From Clavaria fumosa (Eukaryota > Basidiomycota > Agaricomycetes > Agaricales > Clavariaceae), in assembly GCA_951802425.1 (NCBI GenBank), contig OX637795.1, positions 62,001 to 126,000 on the forward strand: a DNA stretch of 64,000 bases. The letters are read 5' to 3'. A model generated the notes under the pieces. The model was not told where the DNA came from and did not search any database. It saw nothing but the letters and a program-made list of their open reading frames with translations. Positions 12,681-23,439 of the stretch are shown one piece after another (positions within the stretch are counted from its first letter, which is position 1; each line of letters starts with the position of its first letter). The translations under genes and the position numbers were made by a program.

Positions 12681-13322
12681 TCAAAAATCCGGATGCGGTT
12701 TCTTATTCTTCAATGTTTTGCAGATCGGGATTCGCTCTTTTGTTGGCACTATGATTCGTTCTCCTGTGTTTGGATCATTTAGAATGAGGTCCTGGGCCCC
12801 ATGGGGATGATCGATTGTTTGCGAGCTGGTTAGCATAAAAAATGGTCGTCTGACAAGAACCTCGCAGGGCAGTGTGTCTGCCACTTGCATTTGAACATGG
12901 AACGTGCACAGACCGATCTGTAAAGGGGAATTTTTGATGAGTCTGAGCATCAGAGCAATGGTACCATGAGAGGATTCCATGTGAATCACGCGTTCAGAGT
13001 GTAGTGGATTGCCAAGTTTCTCCCAGACGTCTCGCTGCATTGCTACAATCGAACTTCCCTGGTCGAGAAGGCACTCCACAGCGATTCGACCATCCAATAT
13101 GCCTTCTACAATGCGGAGCGGAGCGGCATCGACTGCCACAACGAGATCGGAGGTGTCCGGAGCCGTAACATTTGTGTAGAGTGTATCCTGCACTGCAGAG
13201 ACCGTGACCGGAACACGGCAGGCAGTGACCATATCCTTCATCTTTTTGTGGACATCTCTGGAAATGGCAAGTAGTTCACAAGGCACCTCCATCTGGGTTA
13301 CCAAAGCAGTCCAGCTCTCCAT
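12681..13322 (-). pseudogene. Retropepsin-like protease domain of the Gypsy element
   Basis: A 213-codon frame contains ECLLDQGSSIVAM, an aspartic-protease active-site variant (D-x-G-S), followed by a downstream hydrophobic flap-type region and PCEVLVRRPFF, which corresponds to the conserved ILG strand. It is the 5'-most part left of the element. The frame is intact here but has no gag in front of it. Confidence 0.75.
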
Positions 13323-13599
13323 TCAGCTCTCCCCCATGGATCTGACTAACATCTTACTGATCTTGACCCCTCATGTGATGTGATCTTGGGAATGAATTGG
13401 CTGTTCCAACACAACCTGCTGGTTGACTGGACTACTGCCCAGATAACACCCAGACCATCTATAAATGAGAAAAAAACTCTGGAATCTGTCCTGGAGGGTG
13501 CACTGGCCAGCACTCTCCATTCTGTCCCTTTGTCCACCTCTGTCTCTCTGTCTGTCTCCATTCCATGTGCTTTGGCTCAACCATCATCTGCAGCACGTC

Positions 13600-14230
13600 C
13601 CCGACACCACCCAGGAGGATCTCCTCTCTGTCCCAGAGGAGTACAGGGATTTTCTGGACATCTTCAGTAAAAAGAAGGCAGACACCCTGCTCTGCACCAA
13701 CCATCTGGAGGGGCAATCTCTTCTGCCAGGTATAGTCTATCCTTTGTTGCAGTCTGAACTCAGTGAACTCCACAAGTTTCTGGATGAGCATCTCTGCATC
13801 AGATCCATATGTCTGAGCCATTCTCCACATGGAGCACCTGTGCTCTTCATCCAGAAAAAGAATGGAACACTCTGACACTGTGTTGATTTCCATGGTCTCA
13901 ATAAAGTGACCAAAAAGGACCATTATCCACTTCTGCTAACCAAAGATCTTCTTGATGTTCCAGGAAAAGCCCAAATCTACACTAAACTTGACCTCCAACA
14001 TGCATACCACCTGGTCCATATTGCTGAGGGTGATGAATGGAAGACCATATTCTGCACCCAATATGGGTCCTTCAAATGGTGTGATGCCCTTTGGGCTCAC
14101 AAACACACCCACCATTTTCCAGCATTTCATGAACAATGTCTTCTCTGACCTCCTTGACATGTTCATGGTTGTCTATCTTGATGACATCCTCATCTACTCT
14201 GAGGACCCAGAACAACATGTATGAACATGT
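13600..14230 (+). pseudogene. Reverse transcriptase of the chromovirus
   Basis: VPEEYRDFLDIFSKKKADTL (13640-13700) is the typical lead-in. [12 protein letters not shown] and [13 protein letters not shown] follow at 13920-14010, then [18 protein letters not shown] and the catalytic [11 protein letters not shown] at 14080-14200. Several frames are needed, so the gene is dead, but the YxDD box is preserved. Confidence 0.85.
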
Positions 14231-15062
14231 CTGAGAGGTACTCCAAAGGCTCCAGAAGAACAGTCTCTTCCTGAACCCAGCTAAGTGTGAATTTCATGCT
14301 GAGACCATGGAGTACCTTGGATTTGTCTTATCTCCAGCTGGACCTTCTATGGAAACAACTAAAGTTAAAGCTATACAGGAATGGCCCACTCCGCAGAAGG
14401 TCAAAGATGTACAGTCCTTCCTTGGATTTGCCAATTTCTATTGCTGTTTCATCCATGGCTACTCCAATGTTGTCTCTCCAATGAACTGCTCACTTATAAG
14501 AACATACAGTGGCATTGGTCTGACAACTGCCAGTACACTTTTGACTCTCTACAAACTGTGTTCTCCTCCATGCTGATCCTCTCACACTTTATCCCTGGAG
14601 CTCTGCTTATAGTCAAAACCAACACCTCAGACTATGCTGTTTCCATGATTCTCTCTACAGTCACCTCCGACAGTGAAGTCCATCCTATCACTTTTCATTT
14701 CCACACCCTGGGCATTTACCACTTGGAGGCATTATCTCGAAGGTTCTGAAACTCTGGTCAACATTGTTACTGACCACAAGAACCTTGAGTATTTCTCCAT
14801 GGTCTGCCTGCTCACCTGGTGTCAAGCCAGGTGGTTGAAGTTCCTCTCCCAGTTCAATTTCATGATCTGATTCTGCCCCAGTCACCTTGGAATGAAACCT
14901 GATGTTGACTAGACATTGGGATGTCTATCCCAAAGAGGTGGATAGTGAACATGCCTGCATCAATCCACAGAATCTCTAGCCAATGTTCACTGGTGGACAA
15001 TTGATTTCATCACTCCAAGCTTCATTGCTCTATGTGCTGCACTACATGCATGTGCCTCATTC

Positions 15063-15960
15063 GTGATTGACAATAATCAACTCTGTGAGGATATCTGGTT
15101 TGGACTCTTGCTTGATCCTGTGATCACTCCAATTCTGCAGGACCTCTGCTTGAACTCCATGGACAACAATGGACTTCTCTGTGAGCACAGACAGATTTAT
15201 GTACCAGATGTTGATGACCTCCAATTCTGCATTTTACATGCAAGACATGATCACCCACTTGCTGAACATTTTGGTTGGACCAAGACTATGGCCTTGGTCT
15301 TCAGGGACTATTCCTGGCCAAAACTCCAAGGATTTGTATCAGACTTTTGCAAATCTTGCACAACTTGTGGTAGGGTGAAAGCCCCTCAGCATAAGCCATA
15401 TGAAATGCTTAAGCAGCTGCCCATACCTGAGAAACTGTGGAATTCCATCTCGATGGATTTCATTGAGCAACTCCCCAAGAGCTCTGGTTTTACCACAATC
15501 TTGGTGGTTGTTGATAGGTTTATGAAGCAGGGGATTTTCATCCCAACAACCAACAAAGTGAACTCCACAGAGTTGGCTTGCCTGTTCATACCTCACATCT
15601 TTTCAAAACATGGAGTTCTGTCACATGTCACCTCTGATTGTGGCTCTGAGTTTGTCTCCCATTTCTTCTGCTCATTGGGCAAAGTCCTTGATATGACTTT
15701 GCACTTTACCTCCAGATATCATCTGGAGGGCAACAGACAAACAGAGCACTAACCAGACATTGGAACAATACCTCTGTTGTTACTGCAATTACCAGCAGGA
15801 CAACTGGTCTGAACTGCTGCCTCTAGTGGAGTTTGCCTACAACAATGCTCTGAGTGCCACTACTGGGGTTTCTCCATTCTTTGCAAACAAGGGCTATCAT
15901 CTGAACATATTGGTGTACCCTGAACATGAAGTAACCTTGGTTTGTGCCTAAGAACTTGCT
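15063..15960 (+). pseudogene. Integrase of the chromovirus
   Basis: The 229-codon frame 15063-15752 has the HHCC finger (HARHDHPLAEHFG, then CKSCTTCGR) and a core with SMDFIEQLP (first Asp) and TSDCGSEFVS (second Asp). A stop at about 15750 separates it from the frame at 15760-15951, which includes the [18 protein letters not shown] segment typical of the core's end. Confidence 0.88.
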
Positions 15961-16400
15961 GTGGACTTGGATGAGCTCCACCAAGAACTCCATACCCACA
16001 TTGCCAATGCACAATGTCACTATCAAGGTCCAGCAGACACCCATCAGGCTCTGGCACTGAGGTTTAAGGTTGGAAACCAAGTCTACATTAAGGCAAAGTT
16101 TTTCCATACCACCAGACCATCCCAGAAGCTCTCTGAAAGGTTCCTTGGACCTTTCGAGATCATTGGAGAGGCTGGCTTGCATCCCTTCATACTCCAACTC
16201 CCTGAAGCCATGTGAGTGGTCCACCCTGTCTTCCACATTTCTAACTCCAAGATCAACAAACACCACACCTGCAAACTCCTTTACTTGGTGCAGTGGGACC
16301 AATGAGGAAACATCTTGGTTACCAGCTACAGACCTTGTACACACCTCTGAGGCTGTTTTGGACTTCCATCCATGCATATCTGAACAAGCCTGGACCTCTC
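15961..16400 (+). pseudogene. Integrase tail and chromodomain of the chromovirus
   Basis: The frame 15961-16215 has the GPFEIIGEAG...FILQLPEAM tail that precedes chromodomains. In shifted frames the sequence continues with VVHPVFHISNSKI, LLYLVQW and then EETSWLPATDLVHTSEAV at about 16300-16370, the body of a chromodomain. In chromoviruses this domain binds methylated histone H3 and biases integration to heterochromatin; here it is frameshifted. Confidence 0.75.
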
Positions 16401-16478
16401 AATTCCCTTTGATCTGTCTCTCTGTCTCCTTGTCTCTCTGTCTCTCCTCTCTGCTTTCTCCACTTTCTCTGAATCCCC

Positions 16479-16498
16479 AAAAAAAAAAAAAAAAAAAA
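16479..16498 (+). repeat. A20 homopolymer
   Basis: Twenty consecutive A follow a pyrimidine-rich stretch just past the chromodomain. It may be a retrocopy poly(A) tail or a simple microsatellite. Confidence 0.8.
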
Positions 16499-16663
16499 CC
16501 TTTGTTCTTCTCCAAAAAACTCTGAAATTTTATTTCATCAAGTCCAACTCTGGACTTTTCTTCTGTTTCTCTGTTCCACTTTACCTCATTTTCTGTTTTC
16601 ACACTGCTTACTTTCACTCAAGTTCAAAAGATAAAAGATAAAAAAAGAAACAATAAATAAGTA

Positions 16664-16688
16664 GATAATATATATATATATATATATT
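16664..16688. repeat. (TA)n microsatellite
   Basis: About 11 alternating TA units lie directly before GGCAGAGGGGGGTGAG, a purine run that could be a retrotransposon polypurine tract. No matching LTR was confirmed. Confidence 0.75.
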
Positions 16689-17640
16689 AGGCAGAGGGGG
16701 GTGAGCCAGGCAATGCTTGTAAAACTCCTTCAGGCTCCTTCAGCCTGGACTCTGCTCCTACTTCCCCCTCCTCTGCCTCTGCCTCTTTCTCCTTCTCCAC
16801 CTCTGCCTCCATCTCTGCCTCCACCTCCACCTCTGCATCCATCTCTGCATCCTCCTTCTCCTTCTCTCCCTCCATCTCCATCTCTGCCTCTGACTCTACC
16901 ACCATCTTCTCTCCCTCTGCTTTCTCCTCCACCTCTGCCTCCACCCCCCACTTCCCCATAAAATCCTCCAATCCTCTGCCACTGCCTTCTGCTCCACCCT
17001 CCACTCCTTCCTCTCCACCCTTGCCTCCTTCCTCCACTCCTCCAACTCTGCCACACTGCAGGCCACCAAGTCAAGGGTGGCCTTTGCCAACCTTGCCCAC
17101 TCCACTTCTGCCCTCTCCACCTCTGCTTGCAGAGCCCGCACCTCCCACACCTCCACCTCCTCCTCTACCACCTTCTTTGACTTCACAGAGTGGAGTCTCT
17201 TCTGCTCCAGCCCCTCTGCCTCTCCACCCATACACTTCTGCTTCACCCCCACACAGGCAACACATGAAGTGCCCTGCCCTCCACTTGGGTACATGCAGCC
17301 CAGTGACAACAGCCAGCACTGCATGCATACCCCTCGCTCCACCTCAGACTCTGGCATTGGATTCTGCTTCTGCCCCACTCCATGCACTCATGCGATCTCC
17401 TCCACATGCCACTTCACCTCCACTGCCTTCACCCACTCCATCTCCTCCCACCACACCTGATCCACTTCCTCCCTCTTCTTCCACTTGTCCTCCTCCTGTG
17501 CCTTCTTCTCTTGAACCACCTTGCAAGGGCCACAATCTTGGGGTCCTCATACTCTGGATGCATGGGGATGGTGACCACAGGGCATGGTAATGCACTATTG
17601 GTGGGATATTGACCCTATAAGATATGTGGAAATTGACCTA
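16687..17640 (-). pseudogene. Zinc-cluster/coiled-coil hypothetical protein, frameshifted
   Basis: On the minus strand a frame opens near 17600 with a segment reading HPEYEDPKIVALARW, a start I associate with an expanded Agaricomycete hypothetical family. A shifted frame then carries CX2CX6CX10CX2CX6C (17232-17327), which fits the Zn2Cys6 spacing, followed by a Glu/Arg/Trp-rich coiled coil and a Glu-Val-Ala repeat (16690-16960). At least two frameshifts and a stop near 17390 break the gene. The extreme (CTC/CCT)n composition of the plus strand reflects the Glu/Lys codons. DNA binding is only inferred from cysteine spacing. Confidence 0.55.
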
Positions 17641-18050
17641 TTGGTGGTTTTGTGGTGCTGGCACCTAATTGAAAATGGTTCAGGCACCTAATTCCAACTC
17701 ATTTGTGGAGTGGATATTGCCTTTTTTGGCATCCTGTGCCTAATAGTTTCCCAGATCCCAAGCACCTAATAGAATTGAGGAATATTGTACCTAAAGATCA
17801 CCTGAAAAGGGGGCATTGGTGAAAATTGGGGAATAGGTCATGTGACCTAGTGAATGGGGCCTATGGCTTTACCTGGCAGCTAAGGGTTGAAATTCCCACA
17901 ATCCTACACCATTCTTGTTTTACAAAATTGGTGTAGGATTTAGGGTTAGGAAGAAGCAAACCCCATGCCAATATCTTAGGTATTAGGCTTGCTATGAATA
18001 TTTCTTTAGATTTTCCACCAATGCACTATTAGTGGGATATTGACCCTATA
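17589..18050. repeat. 31-bp direct repeats about 430 bp apart
   Basis: The same 31-bp sequence, beginning AATGCACTATT and ending TGACCCTATA, occurs at 17589-17619 and 18020-18050 with one mismatch. The enclosed DNA has no ORF. This could be the footprint of a small non-autonomous element, but no target duplication was identified. Confidence 0.7.
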
Positions 18051-19519
18051 GACTTTAGAAGTATATTCAAACTACAACCTTGTGTATACAACTGGTCCTT
18101 TGCTTGCCCTTTGTGCTGCTTCCTGCCCTGCTCCTTGCTGCAACAGCCAAAGGTCCAATCCAAACCTCCAATCTGCACCTCCAATCTAAACCCACACTCC
18201 TTATGTTCTTCTGTTCCTTGTTATTCCAGTCCTCACAAATACCAAAACTCTGAAACTCTGCTTTTTCTGATTCCTTGATACTTTGATTCTCTGATTTTTC
18301 TTGACCTTGCAAAAACTCTGAAATCTTGTTCATACAATGTTACCTTTTGTACAACTCCAACACTCCTTGTTTGCTCTGTTTGTTCTACTCTTCTGTCTAC
18401 TCTAGCCTGCTTCTTGACAATTCCTTAGTAAAATTTCTTCTTAGGATAAAAAATTTTGTAGGAGGGAGGGGTGAGTGAACTTACAATAGGTCCTCTCAGC
18501 CCCCCAGCATCTCCAACTTTTTTTGCCCTCCCTCCACACTTCTGCTCCCTCCACACCTCTGCACCTCTGCACCAAAACTCCAAACTCTGATTCCACACCT
18601 CTGCTTCCTCTGCTCCAATCAATTGGACTTCCAGACCAAATGGACTTTACTTCTGGCATTTCCCTTGGTGCTAGTCTATGATTAGCAACCATTGGGATGA
18701 TGCCCACTACCCATGGGAACATATTCTTTGTCTTACATGTATCATCCATGCCTTCCCACTCCTCAGGTGAAATTGCTATAGATATCTGATATACTCATGT
18801 TTCACAGTTAGCCCCTATGCCCTACCCTAGTAGTATATGAACCCCCCATGTATCTCCATGCTCCTCAGTTCAACATTATTGACACCTGGTCTGTGCATTG
18901 GGACTTTGTCCTCACTGTTCTTGACAGTCTGAAATTAAATTTAGAAACTTTTGTTCAAGATGGACCTTTGAAAAACACTTTATTTATTGAGATATTGTTG
19001 TTATCTAAATAACAAAGACTTTAGAAAGATTCCATCTTGAACAAAATGTTCAAATAAGATTTCTGAACATTTCCTCTCAGCAAAGGTAAGTCCCAAAAGG
19101 TCTATGAGGCCTACAGATTTGATGCTGCTGGACTTGTGTGTTAATGTAGTCAGTGGCTGTGTGCATACACCACAAGGTTTCTGTGGCCTCATTCTCTGGC
19201 TCTCATTCTCCCCCCACTTTAAAACACTCTGTGTGCACAGGGTAAGCCTCCAAAACTTCATATTTTCCTATCTTATCATATAAATTACTGTTTTCTCTAC
19301 ATTTCAGGCTGAATACCACCTTCTGACACTTTAGGGACTTGTACTGGACTGTGTGTACTTGGGGGAAAGAATTTGGGGCTTTGGAACACCTAGGTAAGCA
19401 CTATTATACCATTTTCTGAACCTATATATTCACTTATTCATATCTCTTGATGAATTGCAGCTGGGCAAAACCTTGGCTTTCTGGCTCATTATCTCTTATC
19501 AGCTATACAGGCTGAATTT
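18051..19519. other. No gene; possible LTR remnants
   Basis: Repetitive-looking DNA without a supported gene. At 18580-18900 a stretch with ATGCCCACTACCCATGGG and a GTATATGAA TATA-like site resembles 22680-23075 (ATGCCCATGACCCATGGG, GAAGTATAAGAA), as two diverged LTRs or LTR fragments would. A purine run (18460-18473) precedes the first copy. Short ORFs here show no domain. Confidence 0.4.
18949..19046. repeat. Inverted repeat (hairpin) with 16-bp perfect arms
   Basis: TTTTGTTCAAGATGGA at 18949-18964 and its exact reverse complement at 19031-19046 flank a 66-nt AT-rich loop. Imperfect similarity extends the arms to about 35 bp. It could be a small MITE-like element. Confidence 0.7.
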
Positions 19520-19885
19520 ATGCCTCCAAAGTATTCAGCATCACAGAGGTCACAGGATCAGAGAGAGCAGCTGCTCGCAGCTCATGCCAGGAGACTACAG
19601 GAGGGAGGTGTAGGACCATCAGAGCCTGCCTCTGACAAGCAGTTTGAGGGTGTTGAGTCTGCATTGCATAATGCTCAATATTGGCCTTAAGCAATGCCAG
19701 AGCAGAACTCCAGGGTGAAAGGGAGCATTCTGCATCCCTTTATATTACAAAGCACAAGCTGCAAAGGACTCAGACTGCCAAAATCCAGGTACTTGAACAG
19801 GCCATGGAGGCCATGAAACTGGTTGAGAAGACAAAGCAAGAGAATATCCAGCTCATAGAGGAGAGTAAGATATCTTTGGGTCAGT
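19520..19885 (+). pseudogene. Remnant of a coiled-coil ORF with one frameshift
   Basis: A frame starts with ATG at 19520 (MPPKYSASQRSQDQREQLLA) and stops at about 19690; a second frame (19681-19885) continues with an ELQGEREHSASLY segment and a Lys/Glu-rich coiled coil. Together they look like the N-terminus of an Agaricomycete hypothetical protein, with a frameshift or small missed intron near 19685. The frame then runs into the palindromic satellite, so the 3' end is lost. Confidence 0.45.
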
Positions 19886-20345
19886 TTGCCTGTCCCCATA
19901 CCATGTGTGAATGCTATGCTGGAAATTGCAGGGGCAACCACTCCTTCAACTTCCCGCACACCGTATGTGAATGATGTGCGGGAAGTTGAGGGAGTGGTCA
20001 TTCCTGCAATTTCCCGCACACCATACGTGAATGGTGTGCGGGTAATTGGAGGAGCGACCACTCCTTCGACTTCCCGCACACCATTCACGCATGATATGCG
20101 GGAAGTTGAAGGAGTGGTCGCTCCGTCAACTTCCCGCACACCATTCACGTATGGTGTGCGGGAAACCTGCAGAATGACCACGCCTTAAACTTCCTGCACA
20201 TCATGTGTGAATGGTGTGCAGGAAATTGCAGGAGTGATGACTCCTTCAACTCCCACATACCATTCATAGATTGTGTGTGGGAAATTGCATGAGTGACTGC
20301 TCCTTTAACTTCCTGCACACCATGTATGAATGGTATGCATTAATC
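19886..20345. repeat. 60-bp palindromic satellite, about 7 copies
   Basis: Units of about 60 bp contain two nested palindromes: TTCCCGCACACCAT...ATGGTGTGCGGGAA and GGAGTGGTCGCTCC. Because the period is 20 codons and the unit is palindromic, both strands stay open and give nearly the same repeated peptide (SRTPYVNGVREVEGV-like). The outermost units are more diverged. Confidence 0.88.
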
Positions 20346-20556
20346 GTTAGATGTAAAATAATAGCAAGTACATGCAGATGTCTAGACTTAGCTCAAGAAT
20401 AATAATAACACAACCTGAACCACAAAAACGTAACCTATCTAACTCAAACAATTTAAATAACTTACTAACCCCTCACAAATGACCTCTAAAATGCTGGCAT
20501 AGAAACAACCTGAACCCTTCCCAAACCTGAACCCCAATTAGAAAACTTACCTACAA

Positions 20557-21500
20557 TGTACATACCTTATTTAGTTTCCTAGCATAGTTGCTTGGCTATG
20601 CTTATGTCAGCAGCCCTCTGGAAGGCTGCTTGCCTATATATACTGTGTTGTGACTGTACACAGAGGAAAGATCCCTCTACATAGAACTACTACTCAATAT
20701 ACTGTTGAGTCCAGTTCTTTTGAGGGATAAAGTACTCTTACATGATAGCACAAGATTTGCATAGGATCCCACTTGATCAAGGTGCCATCACTAAGTACAA
20801 ACTTGTGAGGACTGTGAGGACTGCATTCTGATGAGTGTGATTTAGTGTTTAGTGTAAGTTGACACTAATCACACTCTCATATGGGGAGTACTAAATAAGG
20901 AAGGTGGGACAAGGTGGGACAAGGTGGGACAAGGTGAGACAAGGTGAGACAAGGTGAGACATTGGGATAAAGGAATCATCCCAAGTTTTAGATCAGTTAG
21001 CAACCCACCTTAAGAAACACAACTTTGTTTCCACATTTCATTAGTTTTTCTTGTCTAGGTGGCTAACATTATTATGTCTTCCTATCTCCACTACCAATGG
21101 AGGGCCTTCTTCTGCCTCTCCATCAAGTATCCATTCAAGCCCTCCCCATCTGATGTGCTCCCTGCTGCCCCTGTTGCTATATCAGATAGTCACCCATATA
21201 CCAGCATACCATTGCCTTTGTATTATTGTTTACTCTCCTGCCTCTGCCCAAGTGACTTCATTCTGCAATGGTGTCTCCCCCATATGTTGATAGTTGTGGG
21301 ACATGCATTCAAGGTTTGACACAGACTCAACTCACAACACAACTGACTTTGTGAGATGCAGGCACCCACTTTGACATACACATCTGGTCAACTTTGTGCA
21401 TCATGTGGGCATGGGAGTCCTGGATGCATTTTGAGATACACATCCAGTCAACTTACTTTGTACATTATGGGTATGGCTTACCTATAAGATGTCCTGCTGC
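20557..21500 (+). mobile_element. LTR-like sequence plus internal region, relative of the 585-bp array
   Basis: 20557-20742 matches the LTR-like part of the array unit at 40516-49400: TGTACATACC start, CTATATATAC TATA-like box, GAGTCCAGTTCTT near the end. It keeps a TTGAGGGATAAAGTACTC segment that the array has lost but that is partly present at 60256. Downstream (20780-21500) the sequence follows the same order as 49271-50040: a GAGTGTGATT/AATCACACTC stem, GGTGGGACAA repeats, then a shared internal region. It looks like the less rearranged form of the element that made the array. No coding capacity was seen. Confidence 0.7.
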
Positions 21501-23439
21501 AGTCTGGTTTTGTCTGGTTCATATGGGACTTTGCTGAACCTCAGACCAGACTTTGGTCTGGTTCTGGCAATTGTATGAAATTTGAACTGGACTTGGGTCC
21601 AGTTTAGGTAATTGTATGAACTTTGAACTGGACTTCATCAAACCTGATAATCAGTCTGGTTCAGGGCTCAGCAACCTCTGAACCTTGAACCAAACCTAAC
21701 TACATGCCAATTTCTTTTACTGTGTATGCACAAAATGGATTTGTAGTGCAACAAAGACCAGAGGCAAGAGCTGGTTGTGCTGCTTCATGTCAGTCAGAGA
21801 TCTGTTTGAAAATGTAATGCCTGTTGTGTCCACATGAGTTGCAGAAGTTCCAGCTCAGGAATGTCAGCCTCACAGCAGGGTTGCATACATTCTAGGCTGA
21901 AGCCATTGCTTTTGCAGGCATGTGGCATGCCAACAGCTTTAACACAGGGTTGTCTGCACTTGTGTTGGGATGCACCTCCATCTTGCCTCCCCACAGCACT
22001 GTGAACAACTTGGATGGGTCTGCAGATGCTGGGTCAGACAGCAACCCCAGCTGAAACTTCCAGTTTGTCATCACCACTGACACAACAATGCTAGGGATGA
22101 TTGTCAACAGTGCCAGACTGGTGAGCAGAGACAGGGAAAAAGAAAAGTAGAGTCAGCTTGACAGTCACTTAGACTGAAATCCAGTTCAGGGAAAGTCCAA
22201 TTTGAACCATGGTTCTGAACTGAACTGTGGCATCAGTACTGTAATTTTGCAATAATCATGAAGCCTTCAACTGGTCTGAGTTGACTGTGATGCATATAGC
22301 TTTATACAAGTCATAGCTCATTTGATCAGTCTGTGGAAAGTGATTAGTGATTAGCATAAATTTATGCTAATCACACACTCATAGGCATAATCTCATGAAA
22401 GGTGACAAGGCCAAACAGCTAATGAACCAGGCAGACATGTCTCACCTTTAGGAGATTATCCTTGTCCTGAAGGAGTATTACATCAGGAATGTATAATATT
22501 ATTCAACACCCTTGTTATGTTCATTGTCTTAACAGTCTTTGTCATCCAAATCAATTCTGAGTAACATACCTGCATTGTTAACCATGTAACCTATTAAGTG
22601 TTACTGCTAACTCAGTGTGTGACTGCTAAGTCATTTCTATAATTAACATATCTGTAAGCTAGTGTAATGACCCCATCCAATCACATGATCATTATCCCCA
22701 CTCTGGACTCTGGACTCTGAACCAACTTCAGCTTTGTCCAATCTGCTCCATCACAACTCTGCATTCCCACTCTGAGTCTCCTTTGGACTCTGTTCTTTGG
22801 ACTTATGAACATCATTCTAGAATGTTCTCCAACATTCCTCTTGTCTGGTGACCAATGGGAGGATGCCCATGACCCATGGGGATGTCTTATTGTTGTTTTT
22901 TATACTCTAGAATTGTGCACAGGCACTGGTGGTGCAACTCCTCCTTGTTATTTGATTTGCATTATGTTTCAGAGTTGTGCCTGTATTCCTGCCTTTGAAG
23001 TATAAGAACACTCATGTATTTCCATGGTCTCCAGTTCAAATATTATCATCTCTTGTTCCTAAATGTTTCTAAGCTCCATTCTCATCATCCGCAACATCCT
23101 TGATGTTGTCCAATCAACTCCAACTGACTCTGATGAACTCTGGAGCTTCAGCTCTGACTTCCAACCTTGCCCTGGGCATTGTGTCTACTTGGTAAATATG
23201 GACACATATATGTGGTGGTACAACACACATTGAGGCCTTCCTCAGTCTCAGAGTCTAACTGGACTCCACTCTACTTCTCCATTTTGGCTAACCTTTGTGT
23301 GCTAACCTGTTACCATGACAGTTAGCCAGGTACCTCTCTAAGTGGACTTTGCTCACTTTGACCAATCTGGAATGCCAGGTCTGTCATTGTAAGGCTTCTA
23401 CTAATCATGAGTGGAAGCAATGATGTGTACTTTCTAACC
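21501..23439. other. No gene recognised; repeat-like intergenic DNA
   Basis: 21480-21700 has CTGGTTC/TTGAACTGGACT repeats. No frame over 75 codons has a recognisable domain. 22680-23075 resembles 18580-18950 and may be an old LTR. 23080-23430 holds only short frames. Confidence 0.4.
22347..22374. repeat. Perfect 28-bp palindrome GTGATTAGCATAAA + reverse complement
   Basis: The palindrome is perfect with no loop and is followed by CACACTCATAG. The GTGATTAG/CTAATCAC core equals the complementary pair found in introns of the genes at 24893-30398 and 32620-36960, although no gene is evident here. It may be an orphan copy of the intron-type hairpin. Confidence 0.8.

Larger units (their letters stand above)
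9899..13330 (-). mobile_element. Decayed Ty3/Gypsy retrotransposon, truncated at both ends
   Basis: Reading on the minus strand from 13330, the order is aspartic protease, a linker, reverse transcriptase, RNase H and the start of integrase: the Ty3/Gypsy order. It is cut inside the integrase at about 9899, next to the JmjC gene, and starts near the protease at 13330, where it abuts a second element in the opposite direction. Frame breaks and stops interrupt it. No LTRs were found on either side, so the copy is old and not autonomous. Confidence 0.85.
13331..16480 (+). mobile_element. Decayed Ty3/Gypsy chromovirus, plus strand
   Basis: Pieces in the expected order: the end of the protease (ILGMNWLFQHN at about 13380), reverse transcriptase (13600-14230), connection/RNase H (14280-14880), integrase (15063-15960 and on) and a C-terminal chromodomain (about 16210-16400). 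At least six frameshifts or stops break it. No gag or LTRs were found. It lies head to head with the minus-strand Gypsy element, and the junction falls near 13330. Confidence 0.85.

Noticed and set aside
16701..17590. Pro/Ser/Leu-rich plus-strand proteins
   Set aside because: They are complements of the Glu/Lys-rich minus-strand coiled coil in a CT-rich region; the zinc-cluster pattern is on the minus strand.
19886..20188. A real repeat protein in the palindromic satellite
   Set aside because: Open frames follow from the 60-bp period and palindromy; the same peptide appears on both strands and no start or splice context supports it.
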